DNA of 48,954 nucleotides from an uncultured Arthrobacter sp. (GCF_902805515.1 NZ_CADCTE010000061.1:1-48954); one strand, 5' to 3'. Counted from the first letter of the stretch, positions 25,205 to 35,298 are shown. Numbers and translations: made by a program. The notes: generated by a model not told the origin, from the letters alone.

Positions 25205-26032
25205 TCACATGCGCTGGTAGCGCGAGCGGACCATCAGGAAGAGCCCGTAACAGATCAGCCCGACGGCGACAGCGCCAAGGATCCAGATACCGAACGGCTG
25301 CCCGGCGAGGGTCTTTAGGGCTCCGTCGAGTCCCGTTGACTCCTCCGGGTTGTTCCGGACGGTCGCGAGGATGAGCAGGAAACCGAGAACCGCGAGGGCG
25401 ACGCCCTTGGCGATATAGCCCACCCGGCCCAGGCTGACGACCGCCGAACCGGCCTGCCCCGAGGGAAGCCGGGAGAGATTGTCTTTGAACTTCTTGGTGG
25501 CCCCGCTGTAGACGAAGTAGCCGGCGGTAATGAGCAGGCCCAGCCCAATGGCGATCAACAGGGCCGCCCCGGCGGGGGAGGACATCAGGGAAGCTGTGGT
25601 CGACTGCGTCGACTGGCCGCTGTCACTCGTCCCGCCGAGGGCATAGCGCCCGAAGCCCGCGCCGATCGCCGCGTAGACAACGGCCTGTCCGCCGAACTTC
25701 AGCCGCTCCTTGGTCTGTTCCTTTCCGCTGGCGTGCTTCACGCCGAAGAAAACCTGGCTCAGCAGGAACAGCGCAAGGGCGATGCAGCCCAGGAAGCACG
25801 CCCACAGGAGGATCCGGCCTCCGGGCCCGCCGGCAAGCTGCTGCAGCGCCCCGCTCTGGTCCGCCTTGCCCGAACCGCCGGTGGCGATCCGCAGGGCGAT
25901 GATGCCGATCAGCAGGTGAAGCAGCCCCGCCGCGATGTAACCGGCGCGCGCGGCCAGCTGGAAGCCCTTCGAGTCTGCAACGTCCTCGGCGGCGTCGGCC
26001 GCCTTCGTTGCCTGGCGTTTTGCCTCGCCCAT
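25205..26032 (-). CDS. DUF1206 membrane protein
   Basis: A 275-residue integral membrane protein made of three repeats, each a pair of TM helices, the DUF1206 arrangement. Repeat starts are recognisable as ARAGYIAAGLLHLLIGIIALRIA, GGQAVVYAAIGAGFGRYAL and LGRVGYIAKGVALAVLGFLLILA, each followed by a second helix. The N-terminus is a charged amphipathic stretch (MGEAKRQATKAADAAEDVADS) and lacks a cleavable signal. The family has no established function. It ends nine bases from the end of the convergent CoA-binding gene. The start is ATG 26032 with AGGAAA upstream. Confidence 0.88.
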   Translation of the reverse strand: MGEAKRQATKAADAAEDVADSKGFQLAARAGYIAAGLLHLLIGIIALRIATGGSGKADQSGALQQLAGGPGGRILLWACFLGCIALALFLLSQVFFGVKHASGKEQTKERLKFGGQAVVYAAIGAGFGRYALGGTSDSGQSTQSTTASLMSSPAGAALLIAIGLGLLITAGYFVYSGATKKFKDNLSRLPSGQAGSAVVSLGRVGYIAKGVALAVLGFLLILATVRNNPEESTGLDGALKTLAGQPFGIWILGAVAVGLICYGLFLMVRSRYQRM

Positions 26033-26199
26033 GATTTCCTCCTGCAGGTGTGTGGCACCATCCTCCCACCTTTGCCGGCCTCCGGCGGTGCCGGTGAGGG
26101 AGGACTTGGAAGCGGCTACGCTCGAAGCGGCGGCTCCCTCCGGTGGGGCCGGATGGTGGCGCGAAACGGTGGCAGGAAATGGCGGCGGGAGACGGGCGG

Positions 26200-26766
26200 A
26201 TGAACGGGTTGAGCTACGCGGAGCAGGGCGGCACGGACCGCCCCTTCCCGGAGCCGATGAAGGGCGGCTGGCCGGAGGGCTATCGGGTGGCGGTGAGGGA
26301 GTACCCGCTGGAGGCGGGGGACCCTTCCGCGGCCTTCGAGGCCCTGGCCGAGGGAATTCTTACCTGGCAGCTGCACCGCGGCGCGGGCCTGCGGGTCGAC
26401 ACCGTCGCCCCGCGCGCCGTTCCCGGAGCCGAGGTCAGCACCGCGCTCGGGGTCGGTCCCTTCCGGCTGCCTGCCCCGAGCACAGTGCTGTGGTCCCGGG
26501 AGGTGCTGCGGGACGGCTCGGGCCGGCCGGTGGCGGGCCAGCGGGCGGGGTTCGGCTACGGCACGCGGAAGGGCCACCCGGTGCGCGGCGAGGAGGGGTT
26601 CTATGCCGAACTCACCCCGGAGGGGAAGCTGGTCTTCCGGGTGAGCGCCTACAGCGTCCCGGCTTCACCGTTCTACCGGCTCGGGGCTCCGGCGCTGCGG
26701 CTCGTGCAGCGGTACGTCACCGCCCGGTACGTCCGGGCGGCCCGGAGGCTTGCACTCGGGGGTTAA
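26200..26766 (+). CDS. DUF1990 family protein
   Basis: A 188-residue soluble protein of DUF1990, uncharacterised but widespread in actinobacteria. Family features are LTWQLHRGAGLRV near residue 65, STALGVGPFRLPAPSTVLW, AGFGYGTRKGHPVRGEEGFYAEL and FRVSAYSVPASPFYRLGAP. ATG 26200 was chosen because GGGAGA lies seven bases before it; the upstream in-frame ATG 26179 and GTG 26143 have poor ribosome sites. It converges on purL, with a strong shared hairpin in between. Confidence 0.82.
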   Translation: MNGLSYAEQGGTDRPFPEPMKGGWPEGYRVAVREYPLEAGDPSAAFEALAEGILTWQLHRGAGLRVDTVAPRAVPGAEVSTALGVGPFRLPAPSTVLWSREVLRDGSGRPVAGQRAGFGYGTRKGHPVRGEEGFYAELTPEGKLVFRVSAYSVPASPFYRLGAPALRLVQRYVTARYVRAARRLALGG

Positions 26767-26773
26767 TCAGGGC

Positions 26774-26811
26774 GGGCCGGGACCGAGGCGTTTCCGCCCC
26801 GGTCCCGGCCC
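26774..26811. terminator. Bidirectional hairpin between DUF1990 gene and purL
   Basis: 17-base arms with one mismatch, GGGCCGGGACCG pairing with CGGTCCCGGCCC, then an inner GGCG/CGCC and loop TTTC. It sits between two converging genes and is symmetric. No strong T-run is seen on either side. Confidence 0.65.
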
Positions 26812-26852
26812 TCGTCCTGTTTAGGAAGCCCTGTCCTATAAAGCGCCTGTCC

Positions 26853-29138
26853 TTAGGCGAAGTGCTTCGGCAGGGTTCCCTCGTGGGCTTCCTTCAGCTC
26901 GGCCAGCGGCAGGGTGAAGTGCCCCTGCACGTCGAGAGCTGAGTTTTCGGTGTCCACGACGCCGATCCGGAGCGTCGGATAGTTCCGGGCGGTGCACATG
27001 TCGTTGAAGCGCACCTCTTCGGAACGGGGGACGCTGACAATCGCACGGCCCTGGCTTTCGCTGAACAGCGCGGTGAACGCGTTGATGCCGTCGCGCTCGC
27101 ACAGTTCGTCGATGCCGATGCGCGCCCCCACGCCGAACCGCAGTGCCGCCTCGGACAGGGCGGCGGCGAGGCCGCCTTCGGAGAGGTCGTGGGCGGCGTC
27201 GATCATGCCGTCACGCGAGGAGTTAACCAGCACCGCGGCAAGGGTCTTCTCCGCCGCAAGGTCCACCACGGGCGGCGTGCCGCCGAGGTGGCCGCGCAGG
27301 TTGGCCCATTCGGATCCATCGAGTTCGTTCCGCGTGGTGCCGAGCAGGTAGATGGCCTGCCCGTCCTCGCGCCAGCCGGAGGGGGTCCGGCGGGCGACGT
27401 CGTCGAACACGCCCAGCACGCCCACCACGGGCGTCGGGTGGATCGCCACGCCCCCGGTCTGGTTGTAGAGCGAGACGTTGCCGCCGGTGACCGGCACGCC
27501 GAGCTCCTGGCAGGCATCGGCGAGTCCGCGGACGGTCTCGGCGAACTGCCACATCACCTCAGGGTCCTCAGGGGAACCGAAGTTGAGGCAGTCGGTGACG
27601 GCCAGCGGCTTGGCGCCGGAGGTGGCGACGTTGCGGTACGCCTCCGCCAGGGCAAGGCGGGCGCCCTCGTACGGGTTCAGGTAGGAGTAGCGGCCGTTGG
27701 CGTCGGTCGAGAGGGCGACGCCGAGGCCGGTCTCCTCGTCGACGCGGATCACGCCGGCGTCGTCGGGCATGGCCAGCGCGGTGTTGCCCTGCACGTAACG
27801 GTCGAACTGGTTGGTGACCCAGTCCTTCGAGCACATATTGGGGGAGGACATCAGTTCGAGCACCGCGGCCCGCAGATCCGGTGCGGAGCCCTTGAAGGAA
27901 TCCGCCTGGACGCCGTCGAGCCAGACCGGGCGGTGGTAGGGCCGCTCGTAGACGGGTCCGTCATGGGCGACGGTGCGCGGGTCGACGTCGACGATGGTCT
28001 CACCGTCCCACTCGATGACCAGCCGGCCGGTGTCGGTGACCTCGCCGAGCCACGAGTACTCGACGTTCCACTTGTCCATAATGGCTTCGAACGCCGCGGC
28101 ATTGGCCGGGGTGACGACGGCCATCATCCGCTCCTGGGACTCCGACATCAGGATTTCGCCGGGGGTCAGGGTCGGGTCGCGCAGGAGGACCTTCGTGAGT
28201 TCGACGTGCATGCCGCCGTCACCGTTCGAGGCGAGCTCGGAGGTGGCGCAGGAAATACCGGCCGCCCCGAGGTCCTGGATGCCCTCGACGACCGAGGCCT
28301 TGAACAGTTCGAGGCAGCACTCGATGAGCACCTTTTCAGCGAAGGGGTCGCCCACCTGCACGGCGGGGCGTTTGGAGGGCTTGGCGTCGTCGAAGGATTC
28401 GGAGGCGAGGACCGATGCCCCGCCGATCCCGTCGCCCCCGGTGCGCGCACCGAAGAGGACGACTCGATTGCCGACGCCCGAGGCGTTGGCGAGGCGGATG
28501 TCCTCGTGGCGCAGGACGCCGACGGCGAGCGCGTTGACCAGCGGGTTGCCCTGGTAGGAGGAGTCAAAGACGACCTCACCGCCGATGTTGGGCAGGCCCA
28601 GGGAGTTGCCGTAGCCGCCGATGCCCGCCACGATGCCGTGGACCAGGCGCGCGGTGTCGGGGTGGTCGATCGCGCCGAAGCGCAGCGGGTCCATGACGGC
28701 GACCGGGCGGGCGCCCATGGAGATGATGTCGCGGACGATCCCGCCGACGCCGGTCGCTGCGCCCTGGTAGGGCTCGACGAATGAGGGGTGGTTGTGGGAT
28801 TCGACCTTGAAGGTCACGGCCCAGCCGTCGCCGATGTCCACGACGCCGGCGTTCTCGCCGATGCCCACGAGCAGGTGTTCCTTCATGGCGTCGGTGACCT
28901 TGTCGCCGAACTGGCGCAGGTGGACCTTGGAGGACTTGTAGGAGCAGTGCTCGCTCCACATCACCGAGTACATCGCCAGTTCGGCACCGGTGGGGCGGCG
29001 GCCGAGGATCTCGACGACGCGGTCGTACTCGTTCTGCTTCAGCCCGAGTTCGGCCCAGGGCAGCGCCTGGCCGGGCGTTGCCTCGGCGTTGGCGACGGTG
29101 TCGATATTGAACTTCTTGGACATTGTCTCTGCAGTCAC
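26853..29138 (-). CDS. purL: Phosphoribosylformylglycinamidine synthase subunit PurL
   Basis: The ATP-dependent catalytic subunit converting FGAR to FGAM in purine synthesis, working with PurQ (glutaminase) and PurS. The 761-residue length is that of the small PurL form. Motifs include [31 protein letters not shown], the [21 protein letters not shown] region, [22 protein letters not shown] and [19 protein letters not shown] 29138 directly abuts the purQ stop; ATG 29123 (MSKKF) is an alternative start. It is the third gene of purS-purQ-purL. Confidence 0.96.
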   Translation of the reverse strand: MTAETMSKKFNIDTVANAEATPGQALPWAELGLKQNEYDRVVEILGRRPTGAELAMYSVMWSEHCSYKSSKVHLRQFGDKVTDAMKEHLLVGIGENAGVVDIGDGWAVTFKVESHNHPSFVEPYQGAATGVGGIVRDIISMGARPVAVMDPLRFGAIDHPDTARLVHGIVAGIGGYGNSLGLPNIGGEVVFDSSYQGNPLVNALAVGVLRHEDIRLANASGVGNRVVLFGARTGGDGIGGASVLASESFDDAKPSKRPAVQVGDPFAEKVLIECCLELFKASVVEGIQDLGAAGISCATSELASNGDGGMHVELTKVLLRDPTLTPGEILMSESQERMMAVVTPANAAAFEAIMDKWNVEYSWLGEVTDTGRLVIEWDGETIVDVDPRTVAHDGPVYERPYHRPVWLDGVQADSFKGSAPDLRAAVLELMSSPNMCSKDWVTNQFDRYVQGNTALAMPDDAGVIRVDEETGLGVALSTDANGRYSYLNPYEGARLALAEAYRNVATSGAKPLAVTDCLNFGSPEDPEVMWQFAETVRGLADACQELGVPVTGGNVSLYNQTGGVAIHPTPVVGVLGVFDDVARRTPSGWREDGQAIYLLGTTRNELDGSEWANLRGHLGGTPPVVDLAAEKTLAAVLVNSSRDGMIDAAHDLSEGGLAAALSEAALRFGVGARIGIDELCERDGINAFTALFSESQGRAIVSVPRSEEVRFNDMCTARNYPTLRIGVVDTENSALDVQGHFTLPLAELKEAHEGTLPKHFA

Positions 29139-29927
29139 TTAGCCAACCAGTTTCTTGAGTACCGAGGTGAAGATGCCGAGGCCGTCGGTGCCGCCGCGGA
29201 GGTCGACCTCGCCGCGTGCCGAGGAGTCGGGGCCGAAGCCGGGCTCGACGGCGTGTTCGGGGTGCGGCATGAGCCCGACGACGTTGCCTGCCGCGTTTGA
29301 GATTCCGGCGATGTCGCGGCGCGAGCCGTTCGGGTTCTCTCCCACATAGCGGAACACGACGCGGCCCTCGCCTTCGAGCTCGTCGAGGGTGTGCTCGTCG
29401 GCGACGAACTGCCCGTCCTGGTTCTTCAGCGGCACCACGATCTCCTCGCCGGCCGCGTAGTCGGAGGTCCACAGGGTGTCGGCGTTCTCGACGCGCAGGC
29501 GCTGGTCGCGGCACAGGAAGTGGAGGGAGTTGTTCTTGATCATGGAGCCCGGCAGCAGGTGTGCCTCGGTGAGGACCTGGAAGCCGTTGCAGATGCCGAG
29601 GACGGGCAGCGCGCCCGGTCCGCCGGTGGCCGCCGCGGTAATCTGTTCCATCAGGGGCGCGAAGCGGGAGATGGCCCCGGCGCGGAGGTAGTCGCCGTAG
29701 GAGAAACCGCCGGGGATGATGACGGCGTCGACTCCCCGGAGGTCGTGGTCGCCGTGCCAGAGGGAGATGGCGGTCCCGCCGGCCAGGCGCACGGCCCGCA
29801 TTGCGTCCCGGTCATCGAGGGTGCCCGGGAAGGTGACGACGCCGACCCGTATTCCGGCGAGGCTTCCCTCGGTCGAGGCCGAGGGGAACGGCTGGAAGTC
29901 GCCGATCAGGGGGGTTTCGACGCTCAC
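29139..29927 (-). CDS. purQ: Phosphoribosylformylglycinamidine synthase subunit PurQ
   Basis: Class I glutamine amidotransferase that supplies ammonia to PurL. The 262-residue protein shows [31 protein letters not shown], the nucleophile in LGICNGFQ (C113) and the catalytic His/Glu in [11 protein letters not shown] near the C-terminus. An N-terminal stretch of about 25 residues precedes the conserved fold and is longer than in many PurQ proteins. It overlaps purS by four bases (ATGA) and its TAA abuts the purL GTG, indicating coupled synthesis of the complex subunits. Confidence 0.96.
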   Translation of the reverse strand: MSVETPLIGDFQPFPSASTEGSLAGIRVGVVTFPGTLDDRDAMRAVRLAGGTAISLWHGDHDLRGVDAVIIPGGFSYGDYLRAGAISRFAPLMEQITAAATGGPGALPVLGICNGFQVLTEAHLLPGSMIKNNSLHFLCRDQRLRVENADTLWTSDYAAGEEIVVPLKNQDGQFVADEHTLDELEGEGRVVFRYVGENPNGSRRDIAGISNAAGNVVGLMPHPEHAVEPGFGPDSSARGEVDLRGGTDGLGIFTSVLKKLVG

Positions 29928-30184
29928 TCGGCGTCCTCCTGGATGACCTCCACGCGGGTCACATCTTCGATCACCGGGTTCGACAGCAGCGTGCTGGCCG
30001 CGCTGCGGGCCTGCTCGAGCAGTTCGGGGGTGACTTCCCCGGCGACTTCGAGTTCGAACCGCTTGCCCTGGCGGACACCGGCGAAACCGGTAAGGCCAAG
30101 CCGGGGGAGCGCGCCTGCAATGGCTTTGCCCTGCGGGTCGAGGATTTCGGGTTTGGGCATGACGTCAACAACGATCCGGGGCAT
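29924..30184 (-). CDS. purS: Phosphoribosylformylglycinamidine synthase subunit PurS
   Basis: Small subunit that bridges PurL and PurQ. It has 86 residues, the usual size, with [21 protein letters not shown] and FEL-V-GE-type sequence ([20 protein letters not shown]), and an acidic end. ATG 30184 has the ribosome site AGGAG. First gene of the operon. A TAGACT -10 candidate lies about 130 bp upstream. Confidence 0.93.
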   Translation of the reverse strand: MPRIVVDVMPKPEILDPQGKAIAGALPRLGLTGFAGVRQGKRFELEVAGEVTPELLEQARSAASTLLSNPVIEDVTRVEVIQEDAE

Positions 30185-30314
30185 CCGGCAACTCCTGTGA
30201 GTGAAGCGGCAAGTGCTGGGGGTGCCAGCATTAAATGCAGGGGCCCGGAAGTGCCGTCTCACGCCGGGTGGACCAGGGGTCGACAGGTCCGGCGCTCCGC
30301 GAGCTTGCCCCTTC

Positions 30315-30320
30315 AGTCTA
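30315..30320 (-). promoter_or_regulatory. Candidate -10 (TAGACT) of the purSQL promoter
   Basis: Minus-strand TAGACT, identical to the -10 candidates of the SRP RNA (45691) and lysC (37427). It would give a leader of about 125 bases before purS. No riboswitch motif was recognised in the leader. Confidence 0.35.
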
Positions 30321-30321
30321 C

Positions 30322-30342
30322 CGGGCCGGGGTGCCCGGCCCG
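30322..30342. terminator. GC hairpin after the inhibitor-domain lipoprotein gene
   Basis: Perfect 9-bp stem CGGGCCGGG/CCCGGCCCG with a three-base loop, 36 bp beyond the stop of the lipoprotein gene and just upstream of the purS promoter candidate. It lacks a T-run. Confidence 0.4.
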
Positions 30343-30377
30343 AACCGCGTCCGGGGCGCCGAAGCAGCGGGCGGGCC

Positions 30378-31001
30378 CTAGAACGCCCCGCCGGTGCCGA
30401 GGATCTCCTTGACGGCGTCCCAGCGGGAGATTTCACACCCGTTGGTGCGGGCGAAGCGCGCCCGGACGGGCTTGCCGTCGACGGTGCCCGTGATCGAGGC
30501 GGTCTGCGGTCCGCCGTAGATTTCCGTGCACACGATGTTCTTGTCCGGGATGGCCGTGAAGAATTTCACCCCGAGCCGGGACACGACCGTGCAGGCGGCC
30601 TCGGCGTTGGGCAGGGACGTGCCGGGGCCGGGCCGGCCCTCGACGCACTCGAGGATGTACTCGACCGGTTCGGCGTCGGCGGACTCCTGGATGGTGACGG
30701 CAAGGCGGGTTCCATCCGCCGATGGCGGCGGTACTGGGGTTTTCGGCGTCATTGTCGGTGCCTCCGTGGGAGTCGGGCTCGGGCTTGCGGACGGCTGGGC
30801 GGGCGCAGACGGCCCGGGCGGAGTGGGCGCAGCGGAGCCGGGGGCGGGCGACGCCGGTGCAGTGGCCGCCGGTGCAGTGGCCGAGGGTGCAGTGGTCGAC
30901 GGAGCAGTGGTGGTTTCGTCGCCGGTTCCACCGCCGGTGCAGCCGGTGAGTGCGGCAAGGAGCAGGGCCATGGCTGCCGCGGCCGTCAGATGCGGCCTCA
31001 C
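30378..31001 (-). CDS. Lipoprotein with Streptomyces subtilisin inhibitor (SSI)-like domain
   Basis: A 207-residue predicted lipoprotein. The signal peptide ends in the lipobox LTGC (C21). A Thr/Pro/Ala-rich tether of about 75 residues follows, then about 110 residues resembling the SSI family of serine-protease inhibitors. These match as LAVTIQES...ILEC, a second Cys in EAACTVV, the reactive-loop Cys in NIVCTEIYGGP, DGKPVRARFARTNGCE, and the terminal GGAF. The four cysteines (119, 137, 158, 189) match the two SSI disulfides. Aligned to SSI (C-P-M-V-Y), the P1 residue is Glu160 instead of Met. It overlaps the next gene upstream by ATGA, and that gene is divergent from a subtilase gene, a possible target or partner. 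Confidence 0.8.
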   Translation of the reverse strand: MRPHLTAAAAMALLLAALTGCTGGGTGDETTTAPSTTAPSATAPAATAPASPAPGSAAPTPPGPSAPAQPSASPSPTPTEAPTMTPKTPVPPPSADGTRLAVTIQESADAEPVEYILECVEGRPGPGTSLPNAEAACTVVSRLGVKFFTAIPDKNIVCTEIYGGPQTASITGTVDGKPVRARFARTNGCEISRWDAVKEILGTGGAF

Positions 31002-31918
31002 GGGGTGCCTCCGTTCCGGGTGGTGACCCGGCGGGTGACGGCTTCGGCGGCGTCGAGGTGCTCAAGGAGCCGGGAGCGCAGCTGCTGGGATTCGGAGGAG
31101 AACCGGCGCTGCTCCCGGACGTAGGCGGCCCTGCCCTCGGGCGTCTCAATGCGGACCGGCGGGTAACCCCAGCCGCTGAGGTCGTACGGCGAGGCCTGCA
31201 TATCGAGGATCCGGATGCGCCAGGACAGCTCGAAACAGTCGAGGATCAGGGTGCTGGGCAGGAGGGGACTGAGCTTGTAGGCCCACTTATAAAGATCCAT
31301 ATTGGCATGGAGGCAGCCGGGCTGCTCCAGGTGGCGCTGATTCTCCCGGGTGGGGGCCAGCTCGTTGAGCGGGACGGCCTGCGGGGTGTAGAAGCGGAAG
31401 GCGTCGAAGTGGGAGCAGCGGATCCGGGCGTCCTCGACGACGGCGTCGGTGCCGTCCGCGCCGAGGCGCAGGCCGAGGTAGTCGTGGCGGACGCCGTTGA
31501 GCTCCGACTTGTACGCCATGGCCCACTCGTGCAGTCCGAAACAGCCGAACTGGCCCGGCCGGCGCAGGGTCCCCGCGAGGATGACACGCACGAAAGCCAG
31601 GGTCTCGGCCCGCTCCGAGAGGAAGGCATCGAGGTCGACGGTGACGGCGCCGTCGGGAAGGGGCGCGTAGTACTTCCAGTTCCGCCGCTCCCCGGCGAGC
31701 GGGCCCCGCAGGGCGGTGCCGGCTCCCGGGTGCCAGCGCAGCAGCTGGCCGGGTTTGTGGTTGTAGTAGGTGAAGAGGAAGTCCTCCACCGGGTGCTTTT
31801 CCCCGGCGGACCGGCGCTGAAGGTAGGGCTCGGTGAAGCGCCGGACGCGCGCCGAATACTCCTCCTGCAGGGGGAGCCATTCCTCCTGCTCGAGAACTTG
31901 TTGGGGTACCGGCGCCAT
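30998..31918 (-). CDS. Conserved actinobacterial protein, often labelled 3-methyladenine DNA glycosylase
   Basis: A 306-residue soluble protein. The distinctive stretch KHPVEDFLFTYYNHKPGQLLRWHPG, with WKYYAPLPDG and FGCFGLHEWAMAYK, is shared by a conserved actinobacterial family that I recall being labelled 3-methyladenine DNA glycosylase. I know of no visible glycosylase motif that supports this, so the activity is doubtful. ATG 31918 was chosen; the frame stays open to 32080 but without family sequence. Its last bases overlap the lipoprotein gene start (ATGA), so the two form an operon. It is divergent from the subtilase gene. Confidence 0.65.
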   Translation of the reverse strand: MAPVPQQVLEQEEWLPLQEEYSARVRRFTEPYLQRRSAGEKHPVEDFLFTYYNHKPGQLLRWHPGAGTALRGPLAGERRNWKYYAPLPDGAVTVDLDAFLSERAETLAFVRVILAGTLRRPGQFGCFGLHEWAMAYKSELNGVRHDYLGLRLGADGTDAVVEDARIRCSHFDAFRFYTPQAVPLNELAPTRENQRHLEQPGCLHANMDLYKWAYKLSPLLPSTLILDCFELSWRIRILDMQASPYDLSGWGYPPVRIETPEGRAAYVREQRRFSSESQQLRSRLLEHLDAAEAVTRRVTTRNGGTP

Positions 31919-32141
31919 GGTTCTATTATCAGCCTTAGCAACGGCGTCGGGCGTCCTGTCAAGCCACGCCGGGAAAGTGATTTCTTTTGCTATCCAAGCG
32001 AGTGTTGCCTCGGGTAAATTAATACTGCTGTGGCGTTTGTGACTCCTGTCACAGATGGGGATCCGGTGGCGGAAGCCCACAGCATGAGGGGCACCCGGTT
32101 ACTCCCGCCGAGCCCGCATTGAATGAAAGGCTCTTCTCCTA

Positions 32142-35100
32142 ATGATCCAACGAGGACAAGCCGGACTGCGGAGCCCACGGCTCCGCCGCGTTACGGCGAT
32201 CGCGCTGGGGGTGCCGCTCCTGATGTCATCTGCGGCAGTGACCCCCGCCGTCTTCGCGGCCCAGGTGCCCGCGCAGACTTCAACGCAGCTCTCAGGCGTT
32301 TCCCCATCGAACTTCACAGATGGCCGCTACATCGTGGTCCTCAAGGAACACCCCCTTGCCATGTACGAGGGCGGCGCCGACGGTATCCCGGCAACGAAGC
32401 CGGGCAAGGGCGAAAAGCTCACGAAGGAGTCCCCGAACGCCCGCGCCTACGAGGCCCGGCTGAAGAAGAGCCAGACGGATGTTGCGGCCGCGGTCAATGC
32501 GGAGGTCGGCAAGTCCTTCACCACGGCCCTCAACGGGTTCACCTCGAACCTCACCGCCGAGCAGGCGGCACTGCTTTCCAAGAACCCGAACGTCTACGTG
32601 GTCGCCCCGGACACCCAGAACAGCCCCGACTACTCAAGCGCCGACTTCCTCGGCCTGACCGGCGAGGACGGACTCTGGGCCACCCAGCTCGGTGGAGCCG
32701 CCAACGCGGGCAAGGGAACGGTCGTCGGCGTCATCGACACCGGGTACCGCCCGGAGAACGCCTTCCTGACCGGCCCTGAGGTCAAGCCGCTCCAGGGGGA
32801 TCCCGTGGTGGGCGAGCCCTACCTCACCCCCGACGGCAAGATCGCCATGCTGAAGGCCGACGGCAGCACCTTCCTGGGCGAGTGCCAGACCGGGCAGGAC
32901 TTCGACGGCAGCGCCTGCAACTCCAAGGTCCTCAGCGCCCGCTACTTCGCGGACGATTTCCTCGGCTCCGTGCCCGAGAAGGACCGTTCGCCCGATGAGC
33001 TGATTTCCCCCATCGACATCGATTCCCACGGCACCCATACCGCCTCGACTGCGGCGGGCAACGCCGACGTCGAGGCCACTGTCGACGGCAGGAGCTTCGG
33101 CAAGGGCGCCGGTGTGGCCCCCGCCGCCGCGGTGTCCGTGTACAAGATCTGCTGGGAGGACAACGACCCCGGCTCGGGAGGCTGCTACAGCTCCTCCGCG
33201 GTGGAGGCGATCGAGCAGTCGATCCTTGATGGGGTGGACGTCCTTAACTACTCCATCTCCGGCAACAACAACTCGACCACCGACCCGGTGGCGCTCGCGT
33301 TCCTCTCGGCCGCCTCGGCGGGGATCTTCGTCTCCACCTCGGCAGGCAACTCCGGGCCGACCGTCAGCACCGTGAACCACAGCTCCCCGTGGCTCACCAC
33401 GGTGGCCGCAAGCACGTTCTCCCATGAGCTGCAGGGCACCGTTGAACTCTCCGACGGCAGCAAGTACCGCGGCACGTCGGTGATGAACCGCGAGGTCCCG
33501 CAGACCGCCGTCGTCCTCGCGGCCGATGCCGCAGCTGCCGGAGTTTCAGCGGCCGACGCGGCCCTGTGCAAGAAAGACAGCCTCGATGCCGCCAAGGTGA
33601 CGGGCAAGATCGTCGTCTGCGACCGCGGCGTGGTCGACCGGGTGCTCAAGAGCGCAACCGTCGAGAAGGCAGGCGGCGTGGGCATGATCCTCGTCAACGT
33701 GGTGCCCGGGTCACTCGACCTTGACCTCCACGCAGTGCCGACCGTCCACATCGACGGCGTCGAAGTCAAGGAGAAGCTCAAGGCCAACCCGGCGCTCACC
33801 GCGGCTCTCGTCGACGAGGACACCACCGGCCTTCCCACTCCCAAGGACCCGCAGATCGCTGCGTTCTCTTCGCGTGGACCGTCGCTGGCAGTGAACTCGG
33901 ACTTCCTGAAGCCCGACATCACGGCTCCCGGCGTCAACGTCCTGGCCGGTGTCTCACCGGTCGGGACCGGTGAGAACTTCGGATTCCTCTCCGGTACGTC
34001 CATGGCTGCCCCGCAGGTCGCCGGCCTCGGCGCCCTGGTCCTGGCGAAGAACCCCGCCTGGTCCCCGGCCGCCGTGAAGTCGGCGCTGATGACCACCGCC
34101 GGTGATGTGCTGACCGAGGAGGGCGCGGCCAACAACGACGTCTTCGCCGTCGGTGCCGGCCATGTGAACCCCGCCGCGATGCTGAGCCCCGGGCTCGTGT
34201 ATGACGCGGATGCCGCCCACTGGAACGGCTTCCTGCAGAGCCTCGGCGCACCCCTGGGGCTCCGGAAGCCGCAGGTTGTCGGAGCAAAGGACGTCAACGT
34301 TCCCTCGATCGCCGTCGGCAAGCTGACCGGGAAGGTCACGGTGACCCGCACGGTCACCGCCACCGCACCGGGAAGCTACACCGCCACGGTGGACCTCCCC
34401 GGCATCGCCACCAAGGTGTCGCCCGCCCGGCTCGACTTCGCCGCGGCAGGCGAGTCCAAGAGCTTCAAGGTGACCTTCGAGAACAAGTCGGCGGCGCTTG
34501 ACGCCTTCGCAATGGGCTCGCTGACCTGGACCGAAGCGAAGGGCGCCACGGTGACCTCACCGATCGCCGTTCGTCCGGTCACCGCCGTGATGCCCGCTGC
34601 GGTGTCCTTCACATCGGCGGCAGGAACCGGAACCGGGACCTTCAACGTCACGGCGGGGACGACGGGCACCGTCGACCTCTCCGTCAAGGGGCTGACCAAG
34701 GCCGACAGCACCGCCGTCGAACTGGTTCCGGGCCCTGCCAACGGGACCGCCGACGCGAGCAACAGCGTGACCGAGGTCGAGGTTCCCGCAGGTACCTCGC
34801 TGGCCCGGTTCGCTGTGAACTCGGCCGACGCGAATGCCGACTTCGACCTGTTCGTCATCACTCCTTCGAATGGGGAAATCGCCGCAGCGACGGCGTCGGC
34901 AAGCGAGTCCGTGCTGCTGAACAACCCGGCCCCGGGAACCTACACGATCGTCGCCAACCTCTACAGCAGCCCCGACAACCGGCCCACCAAGGCCACCGTC
35001 GATGCTGTCGTGCTGGGCGGCGACGAGGGGAACCTCAAGGTCTCCCCGGACCCGATCCAGTTCAAGAACGGCAAGGAATCCACGGTGAGCCTGTCCTGGA

Positions 35101-35276
35101 CCGGCCTCGAGCCGGGCAGCTACGTGGGACGGGTGTTCTTCGGAGACGCCGGTTCGACGGCGGTGAGCCTCGAGGTGGGCGCCAATGGTGCCACCACGGT
35201 GACGCCGACCGGGTCACCGGTCCTCGTTGAGGACGCCGCGGGCGCTCCGGCCGCGGGAGGTTCGACCCTCCGCTGA
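32142..35276 (+). CDS. Secreted subtilisin-like serine protease (S8) with PA domain
   Basis: A 1044-residue exported peptidase. A basic signal peptide (cleavage near residue 40, VFAA-Q) precedes an I9-type propeptide (about 60-157, GRYIVVLKEHPL). The S8 catalytic domain has D199 (VIDTGY), H296 (DSHGTHTAS), oxyanion N403 (SAGNSG) and S620 (SGTSMAAP). A PA domain (about 455-560, GKIVVCDRG...GGVGMILVN) is inserted before Ser, the cucumisin/C5a-peptidase-like layout. A fibronectin-like region and a PPC-like C-terminal domain (about 860-1040) follow. There is no LPXTG or TM at the C-terminus, so release or non-covalent wall binding is expected. ATG 32142 was taken although its ribosome site (GAAAGG) is 13 bases away. 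The nearby SSI-like lipoprotein may inhibit it. Confidence 0.93.
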   Translation: MIQRGQAGLRSPRLRRVTAIALGVPLLMSSAAVTPAVFAAQVPAQTSTQLSGVSPSNFTDGRYIVVLKEHPLAMYEGGADGIPATKPGKGEKLTKESPNARAYEARLKKSQTDVAAAVNAEVGKSFTTALNGFTSNLTAEQAALLSKNPNVYVVAPDTQNSPDYSSADFLGLTGEDGLWATQLGGAANAGKGTVVGVIDTGYRPENAFLTGPEVKPLQGDPVVGEPYLTPDGKIAMLKADGSTFLGECQTGQDFDGSACNSKVLSARYFADDFLGSVPEKDRSPDELISPIDIDSHGTHTASTAAGNADVEATVDGRSFGKGAGVAPAAAVSVYKICWEDNDPGSGGCYSSSAVEAIEQSILDGVDVLNYSISGNNNSTTDPVALAFLSAASAGIFVSTSAGNSGPTVSTVNHSSPWLTTVAASTFSHELQGTVELSDGSKYRGTSVMNREVPQTAVVLAADAAAAGVSAADAALCKKDSLDAAKVTGKIVVCDRGVVDRVLKSATVEKAGGVGMILVNVVPGSLDLDLHAVPTVHIDGVEVKEKLKANPALTAALVDEDTTGLPTPKDPQIAAFSSRGPSLAVNSDFLKPDITAPGVNVLAGVSPVGTGENFGFLSGTSMAAPQVAGLGALVLAKNPAWSPAAVKSALMTTAGDVLTEEGAANNDVFAVGAGHVNPAAMLSPGLVYDADAAHWNGFLQSLGAPLGLRKPQVVGAKDVNVPSIAVGKLTGKVTVTRTVTATAPGSYTATVDLPGIATKVSPARLDFAAAGESKSFKVTFENKSAALDAFAMGSLTWTEAKGATVTSPIAVRPVTAVMPAAVSFTSAAGTGTGTFNVTAGTTGTVDLSVKGLTKADSTAVELVPGPANGTADASNSVTEVEVPAGTSLARFAVNSADANADFDLFVITPSNGEIAAATASASESVLLNNPAPGTYTIVANLYSSPDNRPTKATVDAVVLGGDEGNLKVSPDPIQFKNGKESTVSLSWTGLEPGSYVGRVFFGDAGSTAVSLEVGANGATTVTPTGSPVLVEDAAGAPAAGGSTLR

Positions 35277-35298
35277 CCGCGGGTAGTACCGAACCACC

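Noticed and set aside
27189-28784. A 531-codon open frame antisense to purL
   Set aside because: PurL has full-length conserved motifs on the minus strand, and this frame has none.
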